This document shows positions 9,035 through 19,206 of a DNA stretch of 64,000 nucleotides, one piece after another. The notes under the pieces are model-generated. The model saw nothing but the letters and a program-made list of their open reading frames with translations. It did not search any database and was not told the origin of the DNA. Made by a program: the position numbers and the translations under genes. Position 1 is the stretch's first letter. Each line of letters begins with the position of its first letter. This DNA is from Pseudarthrobacter sp. fls2-241-R2A-127 (GTDB lineage Bacteria; Actinomycetota; Actinomycetes; Actinomycetales; Micrococcaceae): contig NZ_JARVSF010000010.1 in assembly GCF_030209355.1 (NCBI RefSeq), forward strand, positions 1 through 64,000. Reading direction: 5' to 3'.

Positions 9035-12000
9035 CGGTCACCTCCAGGATTCGAGACCATACTTCTTCGCCATCGGGGTCAAGGCCCTCTTCGATGGCGT
9101 CAAGTCGGGTTTGCAGCACAGCCGCGTAGTCGCGCGGCAGCACCTTGGTAATGCGGGCAACGGTGTCGTCGAAGTTCTCGAGGAGCCGCGCCGCCAACTG
9201 GGACTCGGTTTCCTCGATGTGCTTCACCAGCAGCCCGTGGACAATGTCGCGGTCCTCGGCGTCGAGCTCGCGCAGCTGCAGCTCGCCGGAGTCCAGGGCC
9301 TGCTTGTTGACGCGGGTGGTCCGCAGGTCCAGCACGTAGGCGGTGCCGCCGGACATGCCCGCGCCGAAGTTGCGCCCGGTGCGTCCCAGGATCAGCGTCT
9401 GGCCGCCGGTCATGTACTCGCAGCCGTGGTCGCCGATGCCTTCGACGACGGCCGTGGCACCGGAGTTGCGGACCAGGAAGCGTTCGCCCACCTGGCCCCG
9501 CAGGAACATTTCGCCACTGGTGGCACCGTAGCCGATGACGTTGCCGGCGATGACGTTGGTCTCCGCCTTGAAGACGTTGGTCCGGTCCGGGCGGACGATG
9601 ATCCGGCCGCCTGACAAGCCCTTGCCCACATAGTCGTTCGAGTCGCCGAAGAGCCGCAGGGTGATGCCCGCCGGCAGGAACGCGCCGAGGGACTGGCCGG
9701 CAGTACCGTTCAGCGTGATGTCGATCGTGTCCGTGGCCAGCACATCGGTGCTGAAGGTCTTGGTGACAACGTGCCCCAGCATGGTGCCAACGGAACGGTC
9801 GGTGTTGATGACGTCCACGTTGATCTTCACGGGGCTGCGGTCCGTCAACGCCTCGGTGGCCATGGTGATCAGCCGCTGGTCGAAGTGCTTGTCCAGCTCG
9901 TGGTTCTGGCCGGTCATGTTCCGCAGCGGCGCGTCGTCGTCAAACTCCAGGCCATGCAGGATCGGGTCCAGGTCCAGGCCGTCGGCCTTCCAGTGGTTGA
10001 CCGCGTCGCGGGCATCCAGGACCTCGGCGTGGCCAATGGCCTCTTCGAGGCTGCGGAAGCCAAGCTCGGCCAGGATTTCGCGGACTTCCTCGGCCAGGAA
10101 CTCGAAGAAGTTGACCACGAACTCCGGCTTGCCGCTGAAGCGGGCGCGAAGCTCAGGGTTCTGGGTGGCAACGCCCACCGGGCAGGTGTCAAGGTGGCAG
10201 ACGCGCATCATGATGCAGCCTTCCACCACGAGCGGAGCGGTGGCGAAGCCGAATTCCTCGCCGCCCAGCAATGCGGCGATGACAACGTCGCGGCCGGTCT
10301 TGAGCTGGCCGTCAACCTGCACCACCACGCGGTCGCGCAGGCCATTGAGCATCAGCGTCTGCTGGGTCTCGGCCAGCCCGAGCTCCCACGGGACACCGGC
10401 ATGCTTGAGCGAGTTCAGCGGCGAGGCGCCGGTTCCGCCGTCATGGCCGGAAACCAGTACGACGTCGGCCTTCGCCTTGGTCACGCCGGACGCCACGGTG
10501 CCGATCCCCACTTCGGAGACAAGCTTCACGTGCACCCGTGCGGACGGGTTGGCTCGCTTGGCATCGTAGATCAGCTGCGCCAGGTCCTCGATGGAGTAGA
10601 TGTCGTGGTGCGGGGGCGGGGAGATGAGCCCGACGCCGGGGGTCGAGTGGCGGGTGCGGGCCACCCACGGGTAGACCTTCTGCGCCATCAGCTGGCCGCC
10701 TTCGCCGGGCTTGGCACCCTGGGCCATCTTGATTTGGATGTCGTCGGCGTTGGTCAGGTACAGGCTGGTGACGCCGAACCGGCCGGAGGCGATCTGCTTG
10801 ACCGCGGAGCGGCGCTTGGGGTCGAGCAGGCGCTCCACGTCCTCGCCGCCTTCACCGGTGTTGGACTTGCCGCCCAGCTGGTTCATGGCGATGGCCAGCG
10901 TCTCGTGGGCCTCCTGGGAGATGGAGCCGTAGCTCATCGCACCGGTGGAGAACCGCTTGACGATGCTGGAGACCGGCTCCACTTCCTCGAGCGGAACGGA
11001 GGGACGCTCGTTCTTGAACTTGAGCAGCCCGCGCAGGGTCATCAGGTTGGTGGACTGGTCGTCAACGCCCTTGGTGTAGGCCTTGAAGATGTCGTAGCGA
11101 CGCTCACGGGTGGCGTGCTGCAGCCGGAAGACGGTCTCCGGATTGAACAGGTGCGGCTCACCGTCGCGGCGCCACTGGTACTCGCCGCCGCCCAGCAGGG
11201 GCCGGTGCGGCTGCTCGATGCCGCCTTCCGGGTACGCCATCTGGTGGCGCGCGGACACCTCTGCAGCGATGACGTCCAGCCCCACGCCGCCCAGCTGGGA
11301 GTGCGTGCCGGCAAAGAACTCGTCCACCAGTTCCTGTCCGAGGCCCAAGGCCTCGAACGTCTGGGCACCGGTGTAGGAGGCAACAGTGGAGATGCCCATC
11401 TTGGACATGATCTTCAGGACACCCTTGCCGAGGCCCTTGATCAGGTTGTAGACGCCGTCCTGCGGCGTGACCCCGGTGACGTCGCCCGCGGCGATGAGCT
11501 GTTCCACGGATTCCATGGCCAGGTACGGGTTGACGGCGGAGGCGCCGTAACCGATCAGGACGGCCACGTGGTGCGTCTCGCGGACGTCGCCGGCCTCGAC
11601 CACCAGGGCGGTCTTGGTGCGGTTGGCGCTGCGCAGCAGGTGGTGGTGCACGGCGCTGACCAGCAGAAGGGACGGGATCGGCGCCCACTGGGCGTTCGAG
11701 TCACGGTCCGAGAGCACGACGTACTGGACGCCACGGTTGATGGCACCGGAGACCTGCTCGCAGATCTCGGTGAGCCGGGCGCGCAGGGCGTTCTCGCCGC
11801 CTTCGGGGCGGTACAGTCCGCGGACCTTCATGGCCACGCGGTTGCCGTCAGCGTCCTCGATGTTGGCGATCTTGGCGAGCTGGTCGTTGTTGATTACCGG
11901 GAACGGCAGCTGCACCTGCGGCTGGCGCACCCGCTTGGTATCCAGCAGGTTGCCGTTGGGTCCGATGGCGCACGTCAGGGACGTGACCAGTTCCTCCCGG

Positions 12001-13640
12001 ATGGCGTCCAGCGGCGGGTTGGTTACCTGCGCGAAGGACTGCACAAAGTAGTCGAAGAGCAGCCGGGGGCGCTTGGACAGCACCGCCACCGGGGTGTCGG
12101 AGCCCATGGCGCCCAGTGGTTCTGCGCCGGTGCGGGCCATCGGGCCCAGGAGAATCTTCAGTTCCTCGGTGGTGTAGCCGAAGGTGCGCTGGCGGATGTT
12201 CACGGACGCGGCGGTGTGGACCACGTGTTCGCGCTCGGGCAGCTCATTGAGGTCGATCAGGTTGTCCTTGACCCACTCGGCCCACGGGTTGGCCGCGGCG
12301 ACTTCGGCCTTGACCTCTTCGTCGTCGATGATGCGGCCGGCCTCGGTGTCCACCAGGAACATCTTGCCCGGGGACACGCGGCCCTTCTTGACCACCTTGG
12401 AGGGCTCGACGTCGATCACGCCCACCTCGGAGGCGAAGACGATCAGGCCGTCTTCGGTGATCCAGAAGCGGCCAGGGCGCAGGCCGTTGCGGTCCAGCGT
12501 GGCACCCACCAGGTTTCCGTCGGTGAAGGAGACGGCGGCAGGGCCGTCCCACGGTTCCATCAACAGCGAATGGTACTCGTAGAACGCGCGCCGTGCCGGA
12601 TCCATGGTGGCGTGGTTTTCCCACGCCTCGGGGATCATCATCATGATCGAGTGCGTGATGGGGCGGCCGGAGAGCCAAAGCAACTCGGCTACCTCGTCAA
12701 ATGACGCGGAGTCCGACGCGCCCGGGGTGCAGATGGGGTACAGCTCTTCGGGAGAGTCGCCCAGCAGCGGGTTAGCCAGCTGGGACTGGCGGGCCCGCAT
12801 CCAGTTCCGGTTGCCCTTGACGGTGTTGATTTCCCCGTTGTGGGCGATGGTGCGGAAGGGCTGCGCCAAAGGCCAGGACGGGAACGTGTTGGTGGAGAAG
12901 CGCGAGTGGACGATCGCGAGCTTGGTCTTGAAGCGCTTGTCCGAGAGGTCCGGGTAGAAGGGCTCCAGCTGCGCGGTGGTCAGCATGCCCTTGTAAACGA
13001 TGGTCCGGGAGGACAGCGAAGGGAAGTAGACGCCGAATTTGTTCTGGGCGCGCTTGCGGATCCGCCACGCACGGGAGTCAAGTTCGTTGCGGTCCAGTTC
13101 CTCACCGCTGGCGGAGGCCAGGAAGGGCTGGGAGAAGTAGGGCATGCAGGCACGGGCCATGGCGCCCACGAGGTCGGCGACAACCGGGACCTCACGCCAG
13201 CCGAGGACCTTCAGGCCTTCGTCGGCAGCAAGGCCCTCGATGCCTGCCTTGGCTGCGTTGGCTTCACGCTGCTCTGCCGGCAGGAATGCGGTGCCGGCCA
13301 CGTACTGGCCGGGGCCCGGCAGCTCGAACTCGGTGACTGCCCGGAAGAACTCGTCCGGGATCTGCATGAGCAGGCCTGCGCCGTCGCCCGTTCCCTCGTC
13401 GGCACCCACGGCGCCGCGGTGTTCAAGGTTGCGCAGGGCAGTCAGGGCGGCGTCGACAATGTCGTATCCGGGCTCGCCGCGCAAGGTGGCGATGATGGCA
13501 AGGCCGCACGCGTCTTTTTCCTGCTCGGGGTTGTACAGCCCGGCAGCCTCCGGCATGGCGGCGAAGCGCTTGAACGGCGACAGTGCAGTCTCAGGCTGCT
13601 CCGGTTCGGACCAGCTGGGAGTGTGAAGAGTTTGGGTCAT
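9027..13640 (-). CDS. gltB: glutamate synthase large (alpha) subunit
   Basis: This 1537-aa subunit makes two glutamates from glutamine and 2-oxoglutarate. After a 44-residue propeptide the mature enzyme should begin at C45 in KDACGLA, the nucleophile of the glutaminase domain. A central domain, the FMN-binding synthase domain and the 3Fe-4S region with [13 protein letters not shown] follow, then the C-terminal beta-helix with repeated glycine motifs such as [14 protein letters not shown] 13640 is preceded by a strong AGGAGGAAGG about 13 bases upstream. A longer frame to 13718 exists but lacks a ribosome-binding site. It heads a two-gene operon with gltD. A TACAAT -10 element lies at 13741-13746, giving a leader of about 95 bases. 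Confidence 0.97.
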
Positions 13641-13740
13641 GGGAGACGTCCTTCCTCCTGATCGTGCGTATGGAAGGGACACCGTTGGCCCCACTCGTCG
13701 GCGCCGTTGCAGGGGCACAACAAAGTGTTGATTACTGGAA

Positions 13741-13746
13741 ATTGTA
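13741..13746 (-). promoter_or_regulatory. candidate -10 element of gltBD
   Basis: TACAAT on the minus strand, about 100 bases upstream of the gltB ATG, is close to the consensus. It lies in the 260-base gap between lgt and gltB, which otherwise holds nothing recognisable. The -35 region is poor, which would fit an activator-dependent promoter but does not prove one. Confidence 0.4.
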
Positions 13747-13900
13747 GGTCAGCGCAGCCTGCTGAACTAACGGTTACGCAGGCACCTGCCCGGGGCTTCA
13801 TCCGGCAGCATCTCTTTACTGCCAGGATGGGCCCCATGCCACGACATTGTGGTTTCGGGCCCTTCGAGCGGTGGCTCTGCTGCCCTGCCTGGCCGGCCTC

Positions 13901-15076
13901 CTACTTACCGGCGCCGGCCTCCGATGCGGGTCCTGTGGCTGTGCTGCCGGAAGTTCCGGAAGCCGTGGCATCCGTGCCAGGCGTGAAGCCTGCCGGAGCC
14001 GCCGCGGGTTCTTCCGTGGGGGCGGAAGCATGCCGGGAACCGCTTTGGTTACCTGGGAGATTACCACGCGAATCACTATCTGAGACAACAGTGTCCGGAT
14101 CACGGACTTCCTGCTCGTCTTCCGCCGGGGCTCCGGCCACGGCCGCTTCGCCCGCCTCGTGCGGTTCCCGGCCCGGCAGGTACACGCTGTCCGGTTCCGG
14201 CCGGCCCTTCAGGCCGAGCAGGAGGAATGCGATCAGCGCCGCCAGGAACACGAAGATGCTTGTCCAGACGTTGAGCCGGGTAGTAATGCCCAGGATGTTG
14301 ATTTGTTCGGCGTCATCGATGCGCATGGCTTCGATCCAGACGCGTCCCAGCGTGTAGTACATGGCGTACAGCCAGAACAGCCGGCTCCGCCGGAAGTTGA
14401 AGCGCTTGTCCAGGGCCAGCAGGATGAGCACGCCGGCCACGTTCCAGAGCGATTCGTAGAGGAACGTGGGGTGGAAGAGGGTGTCCGCAGGCATGCCGGC
14501 CGGGAAGTTCGGGTTGTTGGGGTCGATCTGCAGCCCCCACGGCAACGTGGTGGGGCCGCCGAAGAGTTCCTGGTTGAAGTAGTTGCCCCACCGGCCCAGC
14601 GCTTGGGCCAGGAGCAGGCCGGGAGCGGCCGCGTCGACGAAGGCGCTGAGCTTGACGCCGCTGCGGCGGCAACCGATCCAGGCACCGACCGCGCCCAGGA
14701 CGACGGCGCCCCAGATTCCGAGTCCGCCACGCTGGATCTGTGGGATCAGCGAGAGGTCTCCGGTCCCGTTGAAGCCGGGGCCAAAGTAGGCATCCGGTGA
14801 CGACACCACGTGATACAGGCGCCCGCCGATGATGCCGAAGGGAATGGCCCAGATGACGATGTCCCACACGCTGCCTTCGGGGGCGCCGCGCTTTGCCCAC
14901 CGGACGGAGGTCAGCCACAGGCCAACCACAATTCCGGCCAGGATGCACAGCGCATAGGCGTGGATCCGGAGGCTGCCCCACGGCAGGGGGATGTCGAAGC
15001 CGGACCAGCTCGGGCTGGGGATGCTGCCAGGCATCAGGGTGGGTGCCAGGGCGGCTGCCTGGATCAGTGCCTGCAT
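13901..15076 (-). CDS. lgt: prolipoprotein diacylglyceryl transferase
   Basis: This 391-aa membrane enzyme attaches diacylglycerol from phosphatidylglycerol to the lipobox cysteine of prelipoproteins. The Lgt signature GRWGNYFNQELFGGP is at 161-175, and GGRLYHV at 84-90 carries the conserved Arg and His. About seven hydrophobic segments fill residues 37-290. The last 100 residues (about 292-391) form a cytoplasmic tail rich in Glu, Ala, Pro and Ser, absent from the roughly 280-residue enterobacterial enzyme but common in actinobacteria. The gene starts 3 bases after the trpA stop, so it is co-transcribed with the trp operon, as in M. tuberculosis. Confidence 0.96.
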   Translation of the reverse strand: MQALIQAAALAPTLMPGSIPSPSWSGFDIPLPWGSLRIHAYALCILAGIVVGLWLTSVRWAKRGAPEGSVWDIVIWAIPFGIIGGRLYHVVSSPDAYFGPGFNGTGDLSLIPQIQRGGLGIWGAVVLGAVGAWIGCRRSGVKLSAFVDAAAPGLLLAQALGRWGNYFNQELFGGPTTLPWGLQIDPNNPNFPAGMPADTLFHPTFLYESLWNVAGVLILLALDKRFNFRRSRLFWLYAMYYTLGRVWIEAMRIDDAEQINILGITTRLNVWTSIFVFLAALIAFLLLGLKGRPEPDSVYLPGREPHEAGEAAVAGAPAEDEQEVRDPDTVVSDSDSRGNLPGNQSGSRHASAPTEEPAAAPAGFTPGTDATASGTSGSTATGPASEAGAGK

Positions 15077-15079
15077 GGG

Positions 15080-15907
15080 TTATGCCCCGTCCGTGGTGTG
15101 CCCGGCTTCCGGCGCCAGGCCGGTGCTGAGGTCCTTGGTGAGGGCGGCGACGGCGTCCACTCCCCCGTCGCGGAGGGCAGCGACCAGGGCGGTGCCCACA
15201 ATGACGCCTTCGGCGTACTCGGCGATTTCCCGGACCTGGCCCGCGGTGGAAACTCCGAGGCCCACGCAGACGCGCTCCGCTCCGGCGTCGTGCGCGGCGG
15301 CCACCACGTCCTTGGCGGCAGTACTGACGGACGTGCGGGCACCGGTGACGCCCATGATGGAGACGGCGTAGACGAACCCTCGGCTCGCATCCACGGTCCG
15401 CTGCATGCGCTCGGCGGTGGAGGACGGGGCAACCAGGAACACCCGGTCCAATCCATATTTGTCAGACGCTGCCATCCACTCGGTGGCCTCGTCCGGAATC
15501 AGGTCCGGCGTGATGAGCCCGGCTCCCCCGGCCTCGGCCAGTCGGCGGGAGAATTCGTCCACGCCCATGCGGACTACGGGGTTCCAGTAGGTCATGACCA
15601 GGACGGCGGCGTCGGTCTTGCTGGTGATGCCGGCGACGACGTCGAAGACCTGCTTGACGTGGAAGCCGTTGGCCAGCGCCTCGGTGGTGGCGGCCTGGAT
15701 GACCTGGCCGTCCATGACGGGATCGGAGTAGGGGATGCCGATCTCGATCAGGTCGGCGCCGTTCTCCGCCAGGGCAATGCCTGCGGCGATCGTGTCCTCG
15801 ACGTTGGGGTAGCCGGCGGGGAGGTACCCGATCAGTGCCGAGCGGCCCTGGGCGCGTGCCCGGTCAATGGCTGCTGCTGACTTGCTGGTCATCTCTGCGT
15901 GGTTCAC
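15080..15907 (-). CDS. trpA: tryptophan synthase alpha chain
   Basis: The 275-aa alpha subunit cleaves indole-3-glycerol phosphate and channels indole to TrpB. It is a TIM barrel; [10 protein letters not shown] near residue 29 and [15 protein letters not shown] near 60-74 contain the two catalytic acids (E and D of the family). Start choice: GTG 15907 overlaps the trpB TGA as GTGA and has GGGGGAG upstream; ATG 15892 is an internal alternative lacking a good site. It is followed directly by lgt. Confidence 0.95.
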   Translation of the reverse strand: MNHAEMTSKSAAAIDRARAQGRSALIGYLPAGYPNVEDTIAAGIALAENGADLIEIGIPYSDPVMDGQVIQAATTEALANGFHVKQVFDVVAGITSKTDAAVLVMTYWNPVVRMGVDEFSRRLAEAGGAGLITPDLIPDEATEWMAASDKYGLDRVFLVAPSSTAERMQRTVDASRGFVYAVSIMGVTGARTSVSTAAKDVVAAAHDAGAERVCVGLGVSTAGQVREIAEYAEGVIVGTALVAALRDGGVDAVAALTKDLSTGLAPEAGHTTDGA

Positions 15908-17223
15908 AGCTGCTCCCCCTCTTTGCCGATTTCCGATTCGGCGGAATTCTTGTCCAGCAGGTCGAACCATTCGGCTGCGGTGGCCACGTCCTTGTCGCCG
16001 CGGCCGGAAAGGTTGACGATGATGATCTTCTCCGCTGCGGTGGCTGGGTCCTCGGCGGCAAGCCGCTGGCCCACCTTGATCGCGCCGGCCAGAGCATGGG
16101 CGGACTCGATGGCGGGAATGATGCCTTCGGTCCGGCACAGGAGGCGGAAGGCTTCCATGGCTTCGGTATCGGTGATGGGCTCGTAGCTGACCCGGCCGAT
16201 GTCCGAGAGGTAGGAGTGTTCCGGTCCGACCCCGGGGTAGTCCAGGCCTGCGGAGATGGAGTGCGATTCGACGGTCTGTCCGTCGTCGTCCTGCATCAGG
16301 TAAGAGCGGGCGCCGTGCAGGACCCCGGGCTTGCCCAGGGAGATGGTGGCGGCGTGCCGGCCGGTCTCCACGCCGTCCCCGCCGGCCTCGAAGCCGTAGA
16401 TCTTCACGGAAGGGTCATCAAGGAAGCCGTGGAAGATGCCGATGGCGTTGGATCCGCCGCCGATGCAGGCACAGACGGCGTCGGGGAGCCGGCCTTCCTG
16501 TTCCAGGATCTGGGCACGGGCTTCGTCCCCGATCACCTCGTGGAAGTAGCGGACCATGGCGGGGAACGGGTGGGCCCCGGCAGCGGTTCCGAGCAGGTAG
16601 TGGGTGTTGGACACGTTGGCCACCCAGTCCCGGAGGGCGTCGTTGATGGCGTCCTTCAGAGTCTGCGATCCGCTGGTTACCGGGATCACCGTGGCCCCAA
16701 GGAGCTCCATCCGGGCAACGTTCAGGGCCTGCCGGCGGCAGTCTTCGGCGCCCATGTACACCACGCACTCCATGCCCATGAGGGCGGCCGCGGTGGCGCT
16801 GGCCACGCCGTGCTGGCCGGCTCCGGTTTCGGCGATGATCCGGGTCTTGCCCATCCGTTTGGCGAGCAGTGCCTGGCCCAGGACGTTGTTGATCTTGTGC
16901 GAACCCGTGTGGTTCAGGTCCTCGCGCTTGAGGAACACCCGCACTCCCCCCGCATGCTGGGAGAACCGCTTCGCTTCGGTGAGCAGCGACGGCCGGCCGG
17001 AGTAGTTCTTGTTCAGGTCGGCAATCTGGGCCCGGAATTCGGGATCGTCCTTGGCCTTGTTGAACGTTTCCTCAAGTTCGTCCAGGGCGGCGATGAGGGA
17101 CTCGGGCATCCACCGGCCACCGTAGCTGCCGAAGTACGGCCCCGGCGCGTGGCGGAGGGATCCGCCCTGCAGGAATGCTTCGGCGGTGTTGTTCTCAGCG
17201 TTCCCTGAGGGTGCGTCGGCCAT
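15904..17223 (-). CDS. trpB: tryptophan synthase beta chain
   Basis: The 439-aa PLP enzyme condenses indole with serine. The Schiff-base lysine is K110 in [10 protein letters not shown], and the phosphate-binding GGGSNAIG loop lies near residue 255. The sequence corresponds to TrpB1, the form that pairs with TrpA, which agrees with the adjacent overlapping trpA. An N-terminal extension of about 25 residues precedes the conserved [12 protein letters not shown]. The gene is separated from trpC by 125 bases that contain a strong hairpin (17290-17331). Confidence 0.96.
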   Translation of the reverse strand: MADAPSGNAENNTAEAFLQGGSLRHAPGPYFGSYGGRWMPESLIAALDELEETFNKAKDDPEFRAQIADLNKNYSGRPSLLTEAKRFSQHAGGVRVFLKREDLNHTGSHKINNVLGQALLAKRMGKTRIIAETGAGQHGVASATAAALMGMECVVYMGAEDCRRQALNVARMELLGATVIPVTSGSQTLKDAINDALRDWVANVSNTHYLLGTAAGAHPFPAMVRYFHEVIGDEARAQILEQEGRLPDAVCACIGGGSNAIGIFHGFLDDPSVKIYGFEAGGDGVETGRHAATISLGKPGVLHGARSYLMQDDDGQTVESHSISAGLDYPGVGPEHSYLSDIGRVSYEPITDTEAMEAFRLLCRTEGIIPAIESAHALAGAIKVGQRLAAEDPATAAEKIIIVNLSGRGDKDVATAAEWFDLLDKNSAESEIGKEGEQL

Positions 17224-17289
17224 CAGTCCCGTCCTGTTCCAAGTTGATCGGTCAAAGTGTGCTGTCCCGGCCTGGGCCGGATCGGTGGT

Positions 17290-17331
17290 TGCATTGCGGA
17301 ACCGGCCGGCACCGGCCGGCCCCGCAATGCA
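17290..17331. repeat. strong intercistronic hairpin between trpC and trpB
   Basis: TGCATTGCGG (17290-17299) pairs with CCGCAATGCA (17322-17331). After an AA/CC internal mismatch, CCGGCCGG (17302-17309) pairs with CCGGCCGG (17312-17319). No T-run follows on the minus strand, so a strong terminator is unlikely. It may stabilise or process the trp message or lower expression of trpBA-lgt relative to trpC. Confidence 0.8.
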
Positions 17332-17348
17332 GGGTGTGCCTGGTGCCG

Positions 17349-18170
17349 TCAGCGGCGCGTTGCGATCGCGGCGGCACCGGCGGCAGTGAATTCGGCGAGT
17401 CGTTCCCTGGGAGTCGCGTGGCTCACCAGGGCTTCGCCCACCAGTATGGCGTTGGCGCCGCTCGCGGCGTAATGCGTGACGTCGTCGGCGTCGCGGACGC
17501 CCGATTCGGCGACCACCACTGCCTCGCCGGGGATCAGGCCCGCCAGTGAAGCAAACACTGAACGGTCGACGTCGAGCGTCTTCAAATTGCGCACGTTGAC
17601 GCCGATGATCCGTGCGTTGGCCGCCACGGCACGCTCGATCTCCTCTTCGGTGTGCGTCTCCACGAGCACGTTCATGCCCAGTTCGGCGCTGAGGGCACTG
17701 AACTCGGTGAGCTGGGCGTCGGAGAGTGCGGCAACGATCAAGAGGACGAGGTCGGCGCCGTGGGCACGGGCTTCCCAGATCTGGTACTCGTCAAGGGTGA
17801 AATCCTTGCGAAGCAGCGGGACGTCGACGGCGGCGCGCACGGCATCGAGATCGGCCAGCGACCCGTTGAAGCGGCGCTGTTCGGTGAGGACGCTGATGAC
17901 GGCCGCGCCGCCGTCGGCGTACTGCCTGGCGAGCGATGCCGGATCCCCAATGCTGGCGAGGTCTCCCTTGGAGGGGCTGCGGCGCTTGATTTCCGCGATG
18001 ACTTTGAGCTGTTCCCGGGTTGGGGAGGTGCCGCCGAGTGCCGCCCAGGCGTCGCGCGCGGGCGCGGCTGCCCGGGCCCGGTCCTTCAGCTCAGCCAGTG
18101 AAACGAGCCGCTTCCTGGCCTCCATGTCCTCCCGGACACCGGCATTGATGTCGTCGAGAACAGTTGCCAT
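17349..18170 (-). CDS. trpC: indole-3-glycerol phosphate synthase
   Basis: The 273-aa TIM-barrel enzyme closes the indole ring from CdRP. Conserved stretches are [13 protein letters not shown] (about 59-71), with the catalytic lysine, [10 protein letters not shown] near 93-102, [12 protein letters not shown] near 119-130 and ESGV near 219. TrpF activity is absent from the protein; in most actinobacteria it is supplied by the bifunctional his/trp isomerase PriA. No trpD or trpG is in the window. The start overlaps the stop of the upstream small membrane protein by 1 base. Confidence 0.96.
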   Translation of the reverse strand: MATVLDDINAGVREDMEARKRLVSLAELKDRARAAAPARDAWAALGGTSPTREQLKVIAEIKRRSPSKGDLASIGDPASLARQYADGGAAVISVLTEQRRFNGSLADLDAVRAAVDVPLLRKDFTLDEYQIWEARAHGADLVLLIVAALSDAQLTEFSALSAELGMNVLVETHTEEEIERAVAANARIIGVNVRNLKTLDVDRSVFASLAGLIPGEAVVVAESGVRDADDVTHYAASGANAILVGEALVSHATPRERLAEFTAAGAAAIATRR

Positions 18171-18457
18171 CAGTGGCCGGAGTTCTTCAGCTTGCTGCCT
18201 TCGACTCCGTAGCCTGCCTTGCGCATGACGTAACCGAGGATCAATCCGATCACCATGACCACGGCCCCGCCGATGAAGATGGGGGTGCTGGCGATAACGA
18301 ACGCGATGGCTGCGATGAGTGCGCCGACGAGCATGACGATGACGCAGGTCCAGGCGGCCGGGCTGTTGCCGTGGCCAAGTTCCTGGCTGTGGTCAATGAC
18401 GCCGGGGGCTACCGTGCGGGTGCCTGACGTGGAAACGGACGCAGGTGCTTTGCTCAT
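18170..18457 (-). CDS. HGxxPAAW-type small membrane protein
   Basis: This 95-aa protein carries the diagnostic HGNSPAAW at residues 29-36, just before two predicted membrane helices (about 36-57 and 61-78). The short C-terminal tail is basic. The family is widespread in actinobacteria next to trpC, but I know of no established function. It is translationally linked to trpC by a 1-base stop/start overlap and follows the Trp-operon membrane protein after 104 bases. The conserved location suggests a link with tryptophan metabolism or transport, which is inference only. Confidence 0.85.
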   Translation of the reverse strand: MSKAPASVSTSGTRTVAPGVIDHSQELGHGNSPAAWTCVIVMLVGALIAAIAFVIASTPIFIGGAVVMVIGLILGYVMRKAGYGVEGSKLKNSGH

Positions 18458-18561
18458 GGAAATCTCCTCAGGATGGATACTGCTTACATTCTGCCATTTT
18501 TTGGCTGCCGCCCGCGTACCGCGAGGCGTCCTGCCGGTTCCGGCGCCGGCTGCGGCAGCGC

Positions 18562-19206
18562 TCAGGTGGGGTCGTCGCCGCGCGAGAGCCGGTCCCAGCT
18601 GTCGATCTCGTCCACAGGTCCGGCCGGGGCGGCCGACCCCGTGGCGGCCGGCGCGTCATATTTGGTGCGCGCCTTCCAATGCCGTGACGCGGGAATGATC
18701 AGCAGGCCGGCCAGGGCCAGGAGGCAGCCGGCGACGACGGCGAGGGCCGGGAAAGCGGTGAGCTCGACGTGTGCCTGGCTGCCGGAGACACCGGTAGCGG
18801 TGGCAATGCTGCCCTGCGCCGCTGCCAGCGGATCAGCGAGGACGGTGGCGGCAGCGGTCACGACGCCGGCCGAGGCAAGGACGATGATGGCTGTGATGAC
18901 CCACCGGGCGATCCTGCCGGCGATGGACGCGGCAAGTCCGCCCGCGAGGGCCACCAGGGCCAGGGCGGTGACGGTGGTGGCCGCCTTGCTCCCCTGCACG
19001 GGCAGGACGCTTTGTGCGGCGCCTGCCTGGTTGGGATCAAGGGTGGCGGTCATCCACGTCTGGGTTGTGGTGCCGAATGCGGCCAGGGCCACGACCGTGA
19101 TCAGAAGCACCAGCGTGGACTTGCGGGCCCATACCGGCGTGATCCGGGTCTTCCCGGTCCTGCCAACTTTTCCCGTGCTGCCGGCAGCCAATCCCGAGTC
19201 AGCCAT
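18562..19206 (-). CDS. Trp biosynthesis-associated membrane protein (Trp_oprn_chp)
   Basis: This 214-aa protein has four predicted membrane helices (about 29-48, 78-98, 102-126, 151-172) and a cytoplasmic C-terminal tail ending in an acidic stretch, DEIDSWDRLSRGDDPT. It belongs to the uncharacterised actinobacterial family found between trpE and trpC (equivalent to Rv1610 of M. tuberculosis). Its ATG overlaps the trpE stop by 1 base (TAATG), indicating coupled translation with trpE. The function is unknown. Confidence 0.85.
   Translation of the reverse strand: MADSGLAAGSTGKVGRTGKTRITPVWARKSTLVLLITVVALAAFGTTTQTWMTATLDPNQAGAAQSVLPVQGSKAATTVTALALVALAGGLAASIAGRIARWVITAIIVLASAGVVTAAATVLADPLAAAQGSIATATGVSGSQAHVELTAFPALAVVAGCLLALAGLLIIPASRHWKARTKYDAPAATGSAAPAGPVDEIDSWDRLSRGDDPT

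Noticed and set aside
9771..12704. A 977-codon open frame antisense to gltB
   Set aside because: It lies wholly within a clear gltB and has no homology or ribosome-binding site. Long antisense frames are expected at this GC content.
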